Positions 25,955 through 35,973 of a stretch of 64,000 bases of DNA are shown here, in pieces (positions within the stretch are counted from its first letter, which is position 1; each line of letters opens with the position of its first letter). Location: positions 1 to 64,000 of the forward strand of contig JAQYVZ010000007.1 of NCBI GenBank assembly GCA_030145205.1. The letters are read 5' to 3'. The position numbers and the translations under genes are program-made. The stretch is from Desulfuromonadales bacterium (GTDB lineage Bacteria > Desulfobacterota > Desulfuromonadia > Desulfuromonadales > BM103). The notes under the pieces are model-generated. The model ran no database searches. It saw nothing but the letters and a program-made list of their open reading frames with translations, and was not told where the DNA came from.

Positions 25955-27620
25955 TCTCTTCTTCCTTATCGGCGAACATGGACTCTTCGGCGCCGATCTG
26001 TTCGGCGGCCATCTCGCGCAGTTTGTATTTCTGGATCTTGCCGCTGGCCGTCATCGGGTAGGCCTCGATGAAGAAGACGTGCTTCGGCTTCTTGTAAGAC
26101 GCGATCCGGCTACGAGTGAAGTCGATGACATCCGCTTCGGTGATGTCTGAGCCTTCCTTCTTGATGATGAAGGCGCCAATCACCTCGCCATATTTTTCAT
26201 CAGGGATACCGACCACCTGTACATCGAGGACACCCTCCATGGTATAGAGGAATTCTTCGATCTCACGCGGGTAGATGTTCTCGCCGCCGCGGATGATCAT
26301 GTCCTTGATCCGACCGGTAATTTTATAATAGCCATCAGCATCGACTTCGGCCTGGTCACCGGAGTGCAGCCAGCCGTCAGCGTCGATAGCCGCATCAGTC
26401 TGCTCCGGCAGATTGTAGTATCCCTTCATGACGTTGTAGCCGCGACAGCACAGCTCGCCAGGTTCACCGACGCCGCACTCGGCACCCGTCTCGGGGTCGA
26501 CCAGCTTGACCTCGATTTCGGGCAGCGCCGCACCGACGGTGCCGGTACGCTGGACGACGGTGTCATCAGTGCGGGTCTGGGTAATAACGGGCGACGCCTC
26601 AGTCAGACCATAGGCGATGGTGATATCGGTGCAGTGCATTTTATCCATCACCTCACGCATCGTCGCCTCCGGGCAGGGGGAACCAGCCATGATACCGGTG
26701 CGCAGGGTGCTGAGGTCGAACATGTCGAACATCGGATGATCGAGTTCGGCGATGAACATGGTCGGCACGCCGTACAGGGCCGTACATTTCGCTTTCTGGA
26801 CCGCAGCCAGCACATGCAGCGGCTCGAAGATCTCCAACGGCACCAAGGTCGCACCATGGGCCAACGCTGCCATGACGCCGAGGACACAGCCGAAGCAGTG
26901 AAACAACGGTACCGGAAGACAGATCCGATCGTCAGAGGAGAACTTCTGGCGTTCGCCGATGTAATAGCCGTTGTTGAGAATATTGTAGTGGCTGAGCATC
27001 ACACCCTTAGGAAAGCCAGTGGTCCCCGAGGTGTACTGCATGTTGACCACCTCGTGGCAATCCAGAGAGGCCTTGACCTTCTGGTAGCGCTCGTCGCCGC
27101 AGTGGCTGCCAAGCTGCAGTAATTCGCGCGAGCTGTACATGCCGCGATGCTTTTCCTGGCCGATGTAGATCACCGAACGCAGGTTGGGGAACTTCTCGCT
27201 GCGCAGGTGGCCACGCTGGCAGGTACGCAGCTCCGGGATCAGCTCATAGACGGTGTCCAGGTAGTTGTGGTCACGGAAGCTGTCGATGATCACCAAGGCG
27301 GCAAGGTCGGCCTGCTTGACCACGTACTCGAGCTCGAAGCTGCGATACAGCGTATTGATGGTTACCAGCACCGCACCGATCTTGGCGGTGGCGAACATGA
27401 AGGTGATCCAGTCCGGCACGTTGCGCGCCCAGATACCGACGTGATCTCCCTTGCCGATGCCGGTGGCCAGCAGTCCCTTTGCCAGGTGGTCGACCCGTTC
27501 GTTAAACTCACTGTAGGTCCAGCTCAGGTCACGGTCAGGGTAGACGATAAAATCCTGGTCGGGCAGTCGCTTGACCTGCTCCTCGAAATAGGCACCGATC
27601 GTCTTCTTTGTGTAGGGCAT
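25947..27620 (-). CDS. AMP-forming acyl-CoA synthetase
   Basis: 557 residues. ANL-superfamily motifs are all present: [18 protein letters not shown] (A3, about 190-207), [35 protein letters not shown] (A7-A8) and the final catalytic Lys in [13 protein letters not shown]. It activates a carboxylic acid with ATP and CoA. It resembles medium/long-chain FadD-like enzymes; the operon suggests a branched or aromatic acid. It is followed by the ferredoxin and oxidoreductase genes with overlap. Confidence 0.9.
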   Translation of the reverse strand: MPYTKKTIGAYFEEQVKRLPDQDFIVYPDRDLSWTYSEFNERVDHLAKGLLATGIGKGDHVGIWARNVPDWITFMFATAKIGAVLVTINTLYRSFELEYVVKQADLAALVIIDSFRDHNYLDTVYELIPELRTCQRGHLRSEKFPNLRSVIYIGQEKHRGMYSSRELLQLGSHCGDERYQKVKASLDCHEVVNMQYTSGTTGFPKGVMLSHYNILNNGYYIGERQKFSSDDRICLPVPLFHCFGCVLGVMAALAHGATLVPLEIFEPLHVLAAVQKAKCTALYGVPTMFIAELDHPMFDMFDLSTLRTGIMAGSPCPEATMREVMDKMHCTDITIAYGLTEASPVITQTRTDDTVVQRTGTVGAALPEIEVKLVDPETGAECGVGEPGELCCRGYNVMKGYYNLPEQTDAAIDADGWLHSGDQAEVDADGYYKITGRIKDMIIRGGENIYPREIEEFLYTMEGVLDVQVVGIPDEKYGEVIGAFIIKKEGSDITEADVIDFTRSRIASYKKPKHVFFIEAYPMTASGKIQKYKLREMAAEQIGAEESMFADKEEENA

Positions 27621-27633
27621 GTGCTTCCTCCCT

Positions 27634-28209
27634 TTAGAACGGCGCGTAGACTACCGCGAGAATCCGCGCCGAACTGCCGGTGGCATGCACGTTGTGCGGA
27701 ACGATTGAGTCGTAGTAGATGCTGTCACCTGCCTCGAGTTGATACACATTCTGCCCATAGTTGATTTCGATGTGACCATCAAGGACATAAATAAACTCTT
27801 CGCCCTCGTGAGTCGACAAGCTGGGCGTCTCTGTGGTGCTGGGTTCGACATCAATCACAAACGGCTCCATATGCCTGTCCTGCTTGCCGGCGCCGAGAGA
27901 ATGAAAGGCGAGGTTGCTCTTCTCGGTTTGAGGGGTTTGCCCGCTGAAGCGGATCACATCCTCTGATTGGCCACCCCGGATGACCAGCGCGCCCTCGTGC
28001 GGCTCATCGTCAAGCAGGGTCCCAAGGCGCATGCCGAGAGCCCGGGCGATGTTCATCAAAGGTGCAAGCGACGGAATCAGTTCGCCGGCTTCGATGCGGT
28101 TCAACAGGTCTGCATGGCAGCCACTCTGTTCAGCCAACTGCTCAGGGGTCATCTCACGCATTTCGCGGAGTTGGCGGATTTTCAATCCGAGTTTATTTGT
28201 TTCAGGCAT
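27634..28209 (-). CDS. XRE-family regulator with C-terminal cupin domain
   Basis: 191 residues. N-terminal XRE helix-turn-helix: [20 protein letters not shown] and [20 protein letters not shown] (about 9-48). C-terminal cupin from about 110: [40 protein letters not shown], with the His ligands of a small-molecule pocket. Such regulators sense a metabolite, often CoA esters or amino-acid derivatives. It is encoded 13 bp upstream of the ligase and probably controls this operon. AGGAGGACTGCC precedes the ATG. Confidence 0.88.
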   Translation of the reverse strand: MPETNKLGLKIRQLREMREMTPEQLAEQSGCHADLLNRIEAGELIPSLAPLMNIARALGMRLGTLLDDEPHEGALVIRGGQSEDVIRFSGQTPQTEKSNLAFHSLGAGKQDRHMEPFVIDVEPSTTETPSLSTHEGEEFIYVLDGHIEINYGQNVYQLEAGDSIYYDSIVPHNVHATGSSARILAVVYAPF

Positions 28210-28332
28210 GGCAGTCCTCCTATAAAAAGTCGTATTTTTTTACAGTGTTACTCATTTCAATACAAGCAAAAATTCTCATGATGCCCGCTGCTTACCAACA
28301 GCAGGCTACTTTGCGCCAATATTGAATCAAGG

Positions 28333-29577
28333 TCAAGTTTCGATCGGTCGCTTGTCATCAATTACCTTGCCGTCGTTGGCCAAAGAGCCCGGCTGGCACA
28401 GGGAAACCTCGGCACGCAGTTTGGTGACGTCCTGAAAGCTGTCGGCCAACGCTTGCAGTAAGGCGGCATCTTCTGTTATTTCAGCCTCAACCTGCAGGCA
28501 GACTTCGTCTAGCCCCCTGGGGTCACGGTTCAGGAGCAGCCTGCCCTTGAGAGCAGCATCATGTCGCGACAGCACCTCGGCAACCTGGCTGGGGTGGACA
28601 AACATCCCCCGGACCTTGGCCGACTGGTCGGCGCGTCCCAACCATCCCTTGATGCGACGGTTGGTCCGACCGCAGGGGCTGGGACCGGGCAGAATCGCTG
28701 AAAGGTCGCCGGTCGCAAAACGGATCAGCGGGTAGTCCGGGTTCAGGCAGGTCACCACCACCTCACCGACCTCACCATCAGGAACCGGGTCGCCTGTGCC
28801 GGGCCGCACGATTTCGACAATCACACCTTCATCGAGAATCATGCCATGACCTTCAGCTGTTTCGTAGGCGATCAGACCAAGATCGGCGGTCGCGTAGCAT
28901 TGCAGGGCGTCGATCCCACGGGCCGCGAATTCACTGCGCAGTTCCGGAGAGAAGTACTCACCGGAGACCAGCCCCTTTTGCAGCGAGCCGAGATCGAGGC
29001 CGAGCTCATCCCCCTTGTCGAGAATGATCTTTAAAAAAGAGGGTGTGCCGACGTAGGCTCGGGGCCGCAGGTCGGCAATGGTGCGGGCCTGCAATTCGGT
29101 CTGGCCTGTTCCGGCCGGGAAGACCGCACACTCCAGGGCAAACGCTCCGCTTTCAACCATGGCCCCGGCCGGGGTGAAATGGTAAGAAAAGCAGTTATGC
29201 AGCAAGTCCCCCGCACGAACGCCGGCAGCATAGAGAGCGCGGGCGAAGCGCCAGCCATCCGGACGACGGGTCTCCGGCTCGTAGATTGGGCCCGGCGAGG
29301 CAAACAGGCGTGTCAGGATCGGTGGCGACAACTCGGCCAGCTTGCCAAACGGCGGCTGCTCCTGTTGCAGGGCCTGCAGGTCGGACTTGCGGGTCAGCGG
29401 CATCTTGGACAGCGTGGCCGCGTCAATCTTTTCGAGGCGGGCAAACTCGGCCAGCAGCTCCCCGTAGTATGGGGACTGCTTTAAGACCTGGCCAAGCATA
29501 TCGCTCAATAGTGCGAATTGATGTTCCACTCTCTCCTGCGTGCTGCGAAGCTCCATTGCGTCGTAAAATGTGGACAT
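28333..29577 (-). CDS. Phenylacetate-CoA ligase family protein
   Basis: 414 residues from the ATG at 29577, chosen over one six codons earlier because AAGGA lies 8 bp upstream. PaaK-like layout: SPYYGELLAEFARLEKIDAA at the start, LTRLFASPGPIYEPETRRP in place of the usual Ser/Thr/Gly-rich P-loop, YATADLGLIAYETAEGHG, and a C-terminal domain after LGRADQSAKVRGMFVHPSQV. The P-loop reads SPGPIYEP rather than SSGTTG, yet activity is not excluded since this variant recurs in PaaK relatives of anaerobes. It likely activates an aryl or branched acid. A 120-bp gap separates it from the regulator gene. Confidence 0.8.
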   Translation of the reverse strand: MSTFYDAMELRSTQERVEHQFALLSDMLGQVLKQSPYYGELLAEFARLEKIDAATLSKMPLTRKSDLQALQQEQPPFGKLAELSPPILTRLFASPGPIYEPETRRPDGWRFARALYAAGVRAGDLLHNCFSYHFTPAGAMVESGAFALECAVFPAGTGQTELQARTIADLRPRAYVGTPSFLKIILDKGDELGLDLGSLQKGLVSGEYFSPELRSEFAARGIDALQCYATADLGLIAYETAEGHGMILDEGVIVEIVRPGTGDPVPDGEVGEVVVTCLNPDYPLIRFATGDLSAILPGPSPCGRTNRRIKGWLGRADQSAKVRGMFVHPSQVAEVLSRHDAALKGRLLLNRDPRGLDEVCLQVEAEITEDAALLQALADSFQDVTKLRAEVSLCQPGSLANDGKVIDDKRPIET

Positions 29578-29628
29578 GGAAAATCCTTGTGTCAAAGTTT
29601 CAAACCTGTCCCCAAAACCGTTTGGTCA

Positions 29629-29805
29629 CCAAGTCTCCGAGGCACCAGGAAAGGCATTTTAACGCTGAGGCGCAGAGACGCGGAGTTCGCGGGGAAAACC
29701 AGGAAAAGCTTTTGTTTTTAGGGTTAAACAAAAAAACAGATTTTGACTTTCTCTGCGCCTCAGCGTTAATACCTTCCGGAGTTCCTTGGTGCCTTGAAGT
29801 CTTGG
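29629..29805. repeat. 177-bp element with long inverted-repeat arms
   Basis: The ends CCAAG...GGCACCAGGAA and TTCCTTGGTGCC...CTTGG pair. Inside, TTAACGCTGAGGCGCAGAG (29659-29677) pairs perfectly with CTCTGCGCCTCAGCGTTAA; AGGGTTAAAC lies in the loop. No gene is present. It resembles the CTCTGCGTCTCTGCGTTAA-type dispersed repeats and miniature inverted-repeat elements of many bacterial genomes. Located between the livF-like gene and the ligase gene of the same operon. Confidence 0.75.
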
Positions 29806-29819
29806 AGGACAATCGGCCT

Positions 29820-30638
29820 TTACAGCCAACGCTTCCGACGTTTGTAGGATTTGAGGTTTTTGAAGGAACGTCGCTCCTCGCCGCCGCCAAGGTAGAACTG
29901 TTTGATATCCTCGTTGTTGAGCAGCTCGTCACGGGTGCCGTCGAGCACGATCTTGCCCGACTCCATGACATAGCCGTAGGTCGCGTGTTTGAGGGCGATG
30001 TTGGCGTTCTGCTCAACCAGCAGCATGGTGATCCCCTGCTCACGGTTGATGGTCTTGATGATATTGAAGACTTCTTTGACCAGCAGCGGGGAGAGCCCCA
30101 TGGAGGGTTCGTCGAGCAGGATCATCTTGGGGCGAGCCATCATGGATCGACCGATGGCGAGCATCTGCTGTTCCCCGCCGGAGAGATAGCCGGCCAGGCC
30201 AGTGCGCTCCTTGAGCCGCGGGAAGTAATGGTAGACCATGTCGATGTCATTGTTGACTTCTTTATCCTTGCGGGTATAGGCCCCCAGGCGCAGGTTTTCG
30301 TGCACCGTCATGTCACCGATGATACGCCGTCCCTCCATCACCTGGAAAATGCCCCGGCGCACGATCTGCTCCGGCGCACTGTTGGCGATATCTTCGCCCA
30401 TGTACTGAATACTGCCACGGGTGACCTTGCCATCCTCAGTGCCCAGTAATCCGGAGATCGCCTTGAGCGTGGTCGACTTGCCGGCGCCGTTCGGCCCGAG
30501 CAGGGTGACGATCTCTCCTTTCGGCACCTCGAGACTGACGCCACGCAGCACCAGGATGACTTCGTCGTAAACCACCTCGATGTTGTTGAGGATCAGTAGC
30601 GGTTCTGCAACCGCAGATTGTTCAGCAACCTGACTCAC
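29820..30638 (-). CDS. livF: Branched-chain amino acid type ABC transporter ATPase (LivF)
   Basis: 272 residues. Walker A GPNGAGKSTTLKAISGL (about 48-64), signature LSGGEQQMLAIGRSMM, Walker B KMILLDEPSMGLSP. It has the short LivF form, plus a basic C-terminal tail. It powers the transporter with the LivG ATPase encoded at the start of the operon. The 81-bp spacer to the binding-protein gene holds a 9-bp hairpin. Confidence 0.9.
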   Translation of the reverse strand: MSQVAEQSAVAEPLLILNNIEVVYDEVILVLRGVSLEVPKGEIVTLLGPNGAGKSTTLKAISGLLGTEDGKVTRGSIQYMGEDIANSAPEQIVRRGIFQVMEGRRIIGDMTVHENLRLGAYTRKDKEVNNDIDMVYHYFPRLKERTGLAGYLSGGEQQMLAIGRSMMARPKMILLDEPSMGLSPLLVKEVFNIIKTINREQGITMLLVEQNANIALKHATYGYVMESGKIVLDGTRDELLNNEDIKQFYLGGGEERRSFKNLKSYKRRKRWL

Positions 30639-30667
30639 GTAATACTCCGGTCAATCTTTTGATAGGC

Positions 30668-30691
30668 GGGGCGGTGGCTAGGCACCGCCCC
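30668..30691 (-). terminator. Intra-operon hairpin after the binding-protein gene
   Basis: GGGGCGGTG and CACCGCCCC form a perfect 9-bp stem with a 6-nt loop, 24 bp past the livK-like stop. No T-run follows on the minus strand, so it is more likely a message-stabilising or partial attenuating structure that raises binding-protein dose than a full terminator. Confidence 0.6.
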
Positions 30692-30714
30692 GAGAATTAC
30701 ACAGTTCATGCGTG

Positions 30715-31962
30715 CTACCACCCCAACCATTCGTCGCGGCGTGGGACTTCTACTGTCGCCTGCTTGTTCATCTTAAAATCGCCGCCGTTGAACTCGCTCT
30801 TGTAGACCGAAACCAGAGTGGTACCACGATGGTCTTCGTTGGTCCAGGTTGAGGGCAGGCAGACGCCTTCGAGCCCTTCGGGGACATAACCCTGCATGCT
30901 CTCCATGGCGGCCTTGATGCCGGTGCCGTTGAGCTCGCCCTTTTTGTCTGCCAATTTCATGGCGTCGGCCATAAACATGGCCGAACAGGCACCACGGATA
31001 TAATGCAGGGCACGATACTCGTCGTCGCTCTTGGCTGAGGTCGCTGAAACCGCCTTCATCACAGAGTTTTCACTGGCGCCGGCCTTCCAGGGCGTGCCAC
31101 CGACCACCCAGGCAACGCCGTCACCGGTCTCCTGAGCGGCCTTGATGCCATTCTCGTCCCAACCCCAGATGTTGGCGAGGAACTGGGTTTCGACGCCGAC
31201 GGTGTCACATGACTTGATCAGCGAGATGTTCGAACCAGAGGTGTTGCCGAGATAGGCATAGTCAGCCCCGGAGTCTTTGAGTGACAGGCACTGGGCCTTG
31301 GTGTCCGCGGGCTTCATCGAGTAGACGATCGAGGGCAGGATTTCGAAGCCAAGCTCCTCGGCATAGTCCCCGCAAGCGTCCTTGGGTGCGTTCGGGTAGG
31401 GATGGTTGTCCCCCATGTGGGCGAACTTCGGCGTCCCGTTGCCCCCCTTCGCCTTCCAGTCGTCCATTGCCCACTGCACCAGGCCGCGACAGCCATCAGA
31501 GTAGGAGGGGCCATAGAAGAAGTTGTAGGGAGCCTTGCCCTTGGTGCGCGGCGATTTGCCGGTCGGGTCGGTCAGGTGCCCGGAGTATGAGGCTGAGATA
31601 TAGGTGATCTTGTCACGGGCGATAAATTTGACCAACGCCTCGGTATCTGCGGTACCCCAACCCTGAATGACGACAGGCTTGAGCCCCGACTTCCATTTCT
31701 TGTAGGTTGCGACGGCACGGTCTGCCTTGTAGGAGTAGTCGACGGTCTCGAATTCGATCTGCTTGCCGTTGATGCCGCCATTGGCGTTGACATAGTTCAT
31801 TGCGTCGATGACCCCCGGGCCATAGTGGGCACCAACCCCCCCGGTCGGGCCGGTAAAGTCAGTCAGGTGACCAACAGCGACAGTTTCACCCCAGGCACTG
31901 CCGGAGACAAACGCGCCCAGCATGAACAACACGGCAATGCTTTTGAACGATTTACCGATCAT
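30715..31962 (-). CDS. livK: ABC transporter periplasmic binding protein (LivK family)
   Basis: 415 residues with a signal peptide (SIAVLFMLGAFVSGSAWG, cleavage near 25) and a type I periplasmic-binding fold: VAVGHLTDFTGPTGGVGAHY, then YVNANGGINGKQIEFETVDY. Several Cys occur in the mature part. The subfamily is the one that pairs with aromatic/branched-chain acid clusters in anaerobes, so amino-acid uptake is not proven. The ligand is unknown. Genes for permeases and ATPases flank it. Confidence 0.9.
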   Translation of the reverse strand: MIGKSFKSIAVLFMLGAFVSGSAWGETVAVGHLTDFTGPTGGVGAHYGPGVIDAMNYVNANGGINGKQIEFETVDYSYKADRAVATYKKWKSGLKPVVIQGWGTADTEALVKFIARDKITYISASYSGHLTDPTGKSPRTKGKAPYNFFYGPSYSDGCRGLVQWAMDDWKAKGGNGTPKFAHMGDNHPYPNAPKDACGDYAEELGFEILPSIVYSMKPADTKAQCLSLKDSGADYAYLGNTSGSNISLIKSCDTVGVETQFLANIWGWDENGIKAAQETGDGVAWVVGGTPWKAGASENSVMKAVSATSAKSDDEYRALHYIRGACSAMFMADAMKLADKKGELNGTGIKAAMESMQGYVPEGLEGVCLPSTWTNEDHRGTTLVSVYKSEFNGGDFKMNKQATVEVPRRDEWLGW

Positions 31963-32054
31963 GATTCTCCTCCTCTGTAGTTGGCGAAAACATTATCGTT
32001 CCCCAAACAGGAACCGTACTCTTTAATGTGTCACAACGTCACTTGCTCTTTGCG

Positions 32055-33119
32055 TCAATACGAGAACGGATAAAGCTTCCAGTAGGTCTTGATCCGCTGC
32101 CAGCGGTGCGCAAGCCCTTCTGGCTCAAAAATCAGGAACAGGATGATCGCCAATCCGATTGCCATCTCCTTGATATACGCCAGCGACTGGATCAGTTCGG
32201 GCATCGAAGCGCTGAACAAGTGGACGCTCCACTCCATCACTTCGGGAAGCAGCACCATGAAGATGACCCCCAGGATGGTGCCGTAAATCGAACCGAGTCC
32301 GCCGATGATGATCATCGCCAGGAACTGGATCGAGAGGATAATCGTGAAGCCCTCGACGGAGACAAAGCCGAGATAATGTCCAAACAGGGCTCCGCCGATT
32401 CCAGCATAGAGTGCCGACAACCCAAACGACATCACTCGGTACCAGGTCAGGTTGATCCCCATGATTTCCGCGGAGAGGTAGTGGTCGCGCACCGCAATCA
32501 GCGCCCGCCCGTCGCGGGAACGGATCAAGTTCGAGGTAAAGGTAAACATCAGCACCACGTAGAAGAGCACCACGTAAAAATAGGACTGGTCGGTGTCGAA
32601 GGTGTAGCCAAAAATGGTCAGGTATTCAGCCATGGCGCCGGCCGAACCGCCGGTAAACCAATTGGCGCGCGCAAAAAAATCCTCGAGGATGAACTGCGAG
32701 GCGAGGGTCGCAATCGCCAGGTAGAGCCCCTTGATTCGACCGGCCGGAATGCCGACAAACAAACCGATCAGCATGGTCAAGCACCCGGCGAGAGGAATGG
32801 CGAAAAAGACCGGTACCCCGAACGCGTTGTTCAACCATGCCGAAGCAAACGCGCCGAAACCGAAAAAGGCAGAGTGCCCCAGCGAGATCTGTCCGGTAAA
32901 ACCGACCACCAGGTTAAGGCCGAGCGCCGCGATGCCATAGTAGCCGATCTGGATCATCAGGTTGAGCATATACGGACTGCCGAACAACGGGACAAACAGC
33001 AGAGCAATGATAAAGGCGATCGCCAGGTAACGGGTCACCGGCGTCGCGAAAATCGTCATATCAGAAGCGTAAGTGGTGCGGAAATCACCACACGGACGCA
33101 TGGAACTGCCGAGAGACAT
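32055..33119 (-). CDS. livM: Branched-chain type ABC transporter permease (LivM)
   Basis: 354 residues, about ten hydrophobic helices. Typical LivM signature LGLNLVVGFTGQISLGHSAFFGFGA is split here as ALGLNLVVGF, TGQISLGHSAFFGFG. The C-terminus has MIIIGGLGSIYGTILGVIFM, the EAA-like coupling region. The N-terminus is about 20 residues longer than usual; a start at the Met of MTIFATPVTRYLAIAF is possible. Forms the channel with LivH. Confidence 0.9.
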   Translation of the reverse strand: MSLGSSMRPCGDFRTTYASDMTIFATPVTRYLAIAFIIALLFVPLFGSPYMLNLMIQIGYYGIAALGLNLVVGFTGQISLGHSAFFGFGAFASAWLNNAFGVPVFFAIPLAGCLTMLIGLFVGIPAGRIKGLYLAIATLASQFILEDFFARANWFTGGSAGAMAEYLTIFGYTFDTDQSYFYVVLFYVVLMFTFTSNLIRSRDGRALIAVRDHYLSAEIMGINLTWYRVMSFGLSALYAGIGGALFGHYLGFVSVEGFTIILSIQFLAMIIIGGLGSIYGTILGVIFMVLLPEVMEWSVHLFSASMPELIQSLAYIKEMAIGLAIILFLIFEPEGLAHRWQRIKTYWKLYPFSY

Positions 33120-33125
33120 GAAGCG

Positions 33126-34019
33126 TTAAATCCTTTCGATATCCTTGGTGCCGAACAGCCCGTACGGCTTCACCATCAGAATAATAACCAGCGCATAAAA
33201 CGGCGCGATCACATAAAGATTACCAATATGCAACCACTGACTGTCGGCAAATTCGGCCACATTCTCCAGAACCCCGATGATCAGCCCGCCGACCACCGCG
33301 CCGACAATCGAGTCGAGCCCTCCCAGGATCACCACCGGGAAGACCTTGATGCCGAAGAACGACAGCGCCGATGAAACCCCGTTGACCATACCGATGACGA
33401 TTCCAGCCAAGGCAGAGACTACTGCAGAGATCGCCCACGAGGCTGCAAACACCGACTTGACCGAAATGCCGAGGCTCTGGGCGACCTGCTGATCGAAGGC
33501 GGTCGCACGCATCGCCAGGCCCATTTTCGAGTATTTGAAAAAGTAGTAAAAGGCGATCATCACCAATAGCGAGATAACCATGCTCAGAATATAGGCCGAC
33601 TCAACCTGCATCCCCAGGATGTTGACGCTGGAGGTTTCAAATACCTGGGGATAGGTCTTGGTCTCATGGCCGAACAGCAGCCCCATCAATGCCTGGAAAA
33701 AGATCGACAGACCGATGGTGACCATGATCACCGAGATAATCGGCTCCCCGATCATCGGCCGCAACACGATCACCTGCAGGGCGATCCCGAAGATGACCAT
33801 GAACGCCAGGGTCAGCGGAAAGCCGAACCAGAACGGCAGCTCGAATTTCATCAGCAGCCACCAGCAGGTCCAGGCGCCGATCAGCAGGAATTCACCCTGG
33901 GCGAAATTGACCACCCGTGTCGACTTGTAGATCAACACGAAGCACATCGCCACCACCCCGTAGAGGGTGCCGACGATCAGGCCGTTGACAATCAGTTGCA
34001 ACAAAAGTTCGGTGTTCAT
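33126..34019 (-). CDS. livH: Branched-chain type ABC transporter permease (LivH)
   Basis: 297 residues, eight or so helices. NGLIVGTLYGVVAMCFVLIY, STRVVNFAQGEFLLIGAWTC and VVILGGLDSIVGAVVGGLI are typical LivH features. It sits 6 bp from livM and 22 bp after the ligase gene, all in one operon on the minus strand. Confidence 0.92.
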   Translation of the reverse strand: MNTELLLQLIVNGLIVGTLYGVVAMCFVLIYKSTRVVNFAQGEFLLIGAWTCWWLLMKFELPFWFGFPLTLAFMVIFGIALQVIVLRPMIGEPIISVIMVTIGLSIFFQALMGLLFGHETKTYPQVFETSSVNILGMQVESAYILSMVISLLVMIAFYYFFKYSKMGLAMRATAFDQQVAQSLGISVKSVFAASWAISAVVSALAGIVIGMVNGVSSALSFFGIKVFPVVILGGLDSIVGAVVGGLIIGVLENVAEFADSQWLHIGNLYVIAPFYALVIILMVKPYGLFGTKDIERI

Positions 34020-34041
34020 CCAGCGTCTCCAACGTCAGCCG

Positions 34042-35973
34042 TCAAGCCACGTCCTTGTCTTTGTCACCATCCAGGTGAACCACCCGCAGCGATGTCTGCA
34101 CCCGCGAAGTGGTGCCGTCCTGGAAGGTGATCACGGTATCGACCGGGATCGATGCGATGTCACTGTAGAGCCCGGTGATGATGTCGCTGTAGACCTCGCG
34201 GATCACGCCGCGGCGCACCTTGCGCGTGCGGGTCAACTCGCCATCGTCGGCATCGAGCTGCTTGTAGAGCAGCAGGAACTTCTTGATACGATGTGCCTCT
34301 GGAAGGGTTTCGTTAACCGCCTCAACTTCACGCTGGATGCGCTCGTAGACCGCTTCCTGCGCCGAGAGGTTGATGTAGTTCGTGAACGCGATCCCGCGTT
34401 TCTCGGCCCACTTGGCGACAATGTCAAAACGGATACAGATCATCGCGGTCAAAAACGAGCGCTCGTGCCCAAGCACCACGACCTCGGCGATAAAGGGCGA
34501 AAACTTGAGCTTGTTTTCGATAAACTGCGGCGAGAAACGGGCACCGCACTCCGTCACAGCGATGTCGCTGATGCGGTCGATCACCACCAGGTGACCGTTC
34601 TCTTTTTTGAAGTAGCCGGCATCACCGGTGCTCATCCAGCCATCTTCGTCAATTGATTCGCGGGTTGCTTCTTCGTTCTTGTAGTAGCCGCTGAACATCC
34701 CCGGATTGCGGGCGATGATTTCGCCGACGCCGTTCTCATCGGGGTTGTCGATGCGGATATCGCTCCCCGCGAAGGGCACCCCGACGCTATCGTAGTCGAC
34801 ATCATCGGCGGCGTGGATGGTGTAGGCCCCCGCCAACTCGGTCTGGCCGTAAATCTGGCGCAACGGCACCCCCATAGAGAGGAAAAACTTGAACGTGTCC
34901 GGCCCGAGGGCGGCCCCCCCGGTGGCAGCTGAACAGAGGCGGCTGAACCCGAGACGGTCCTTGAGCGGCTTAAAGATCAACCAATAGGCGAGCTTCGAGG
35001 GTTTGCCGGTCTGTTTGAAACTGGTGATGGCGCGGCGGATGCAGAACTGGTAGATCCAGCGTTTGAACCGCGAGGCATCCATCATGCGCGCCTGCACGTC
35101 GGCAGCCAGTGTTTCCCAAACCCGCGGCGCCAGCAGCACGAAGTGAGGTCCGATCTCGCGCAGATCCTCCATCTGGGTTTCCGGTTCCTCGACGAAGTTG
35201 ACGGTCAAGCGCACCATCAGCGCCTGGCAGACCGCGTAGACCTGCTCCATGATCCACGGCAGCGGCAGCACCGAGACGTAGTTATCGCCCGGCTGACGTG
35301 GATCGGCCTGCAGGTAGTCCTCGCAATGCTTGAGCATCGGACCGGCCTGCAGCATCGCCAGCTTCGGCTTGCTGGTCGTGCCGGAGGTCGGACACAAGAT
35401 CGCGGTATCCTCGCCTTTACCGGAGGCGACTGACTGATGGTAAGCCTCGGGATTGGCCTCGTGACGAGCCGCTCCTCGCTGCAGCAGCTCTTCGAGGCTC
35501 ATCAGGCGCGGATCGTCGTACTTACGCATGCCGCGCGGGTCGCTGTAGATGACGTGCTCGACACAGGGACACTGCTCGGTGATCTCGAGCACCTTGTCAA
35601 CCTGCTCCTCGTCTTCAGCGAGGATGACCCGAGCCCCAGCGTAATTGATCAGGTAGGCGACCTCATCGTTGAGGGAATCCTGGTAGATGCCGAAGATCAT
35701 GCCGCCGACAGCATGCACGGCAATCTCCCCGGCGACCCACTCGGGACGGTTGTCGCCGATCAGGCCGACCGCGTCACCGCGACCGAAGCCAAGGTCTTTG
35801 AGTCCAAGAGCCAGGTTACGCACCAACTCCTGATAGTCACTCCAGGTGAACTGCTTCCAGATGCCGAAGTCCTTCTCGCGCAGAGCGACCTCATTGGGCC
35901 AATGCTCAGCGTTATAGGCGAGCAGCTTGGGAAAGGTATCGTAGATGCTTATATCGGGATGCAGGTTTGCCAT
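34042..35973 (-). CDS. Long-chain-type AMP-forming acyl-CoA synthetase
   Basis: 643 residues from the ATG at 35973; a TTG one codon earlier is less likely. ANL motifs: ILCPTSGTTSKPKLAMLQ (about 189-206; Ser/Thr/Gly P-loop), YGQTELAGAYTIH and GWMSTGDAGYFKKENGHLVV. It is of the long-chain (FadD15/ACSVL) type. The start overlaps the LivG stop (TGATG), so this ligase is made together with the transporter and may activate the imported acid. The usual C-terminal Lys lies in the TRKVRRGVIREVY stretch. Confidence 0.88.
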   Translation of the reverse strand: MANLHPDISIYDTFPKLLAYNAEHWPNEVALREKDFGIWKQFTWSDYQELVRNLALGLKDLGFGRGDAVGLIGDNRPEWVAGEIAVHAVGGMIFGIYQDSLNDEVAYLINYAGARVILAEDEEQVDKVLEITEQCPCVEHVIYSDPRGMRKYDDPRLMSLEELLQRGAARHEANPEAYHQSVASGKGEDTAILCPTSGTTSKPKLAMLQAGPMLKHCEDYLQADPRQPGDNYVSVLPLPWIMEQVYAVCQALMVRLTVNFVEEPETQMEDLREIGPHFVLLAPRVWETLAADVQARMMDASRFKRWIYQFCIRRAITSFKQTGKPSKLAYWLIFKPLKDRLGFSRLCSAATGGAALGPDTFKFFLSMGVPLRQIYGQTELAGAYTIHAADDVDYDSVGVPFAGSDIRIDNPDENGVGEIIARNPGMFSGYYKNEEATRESIDEDGWMSTGDAGYFKKENGHLVVIDRISDIAVTECGARFSPQFIENKLKFSPFIAEVVVLGHERSFLTAMICIRFDIVAKWAEKRGIAFTNYINLSAQEAVYERIQREVEAVNETLPEAHRIKKFLLLYKQLDADDGELTRTRKVRRGVIREVYSDIITGLYSDIASIPVDTVITFQDGTTSRVQTSLRVVHLDGDKDKDVA

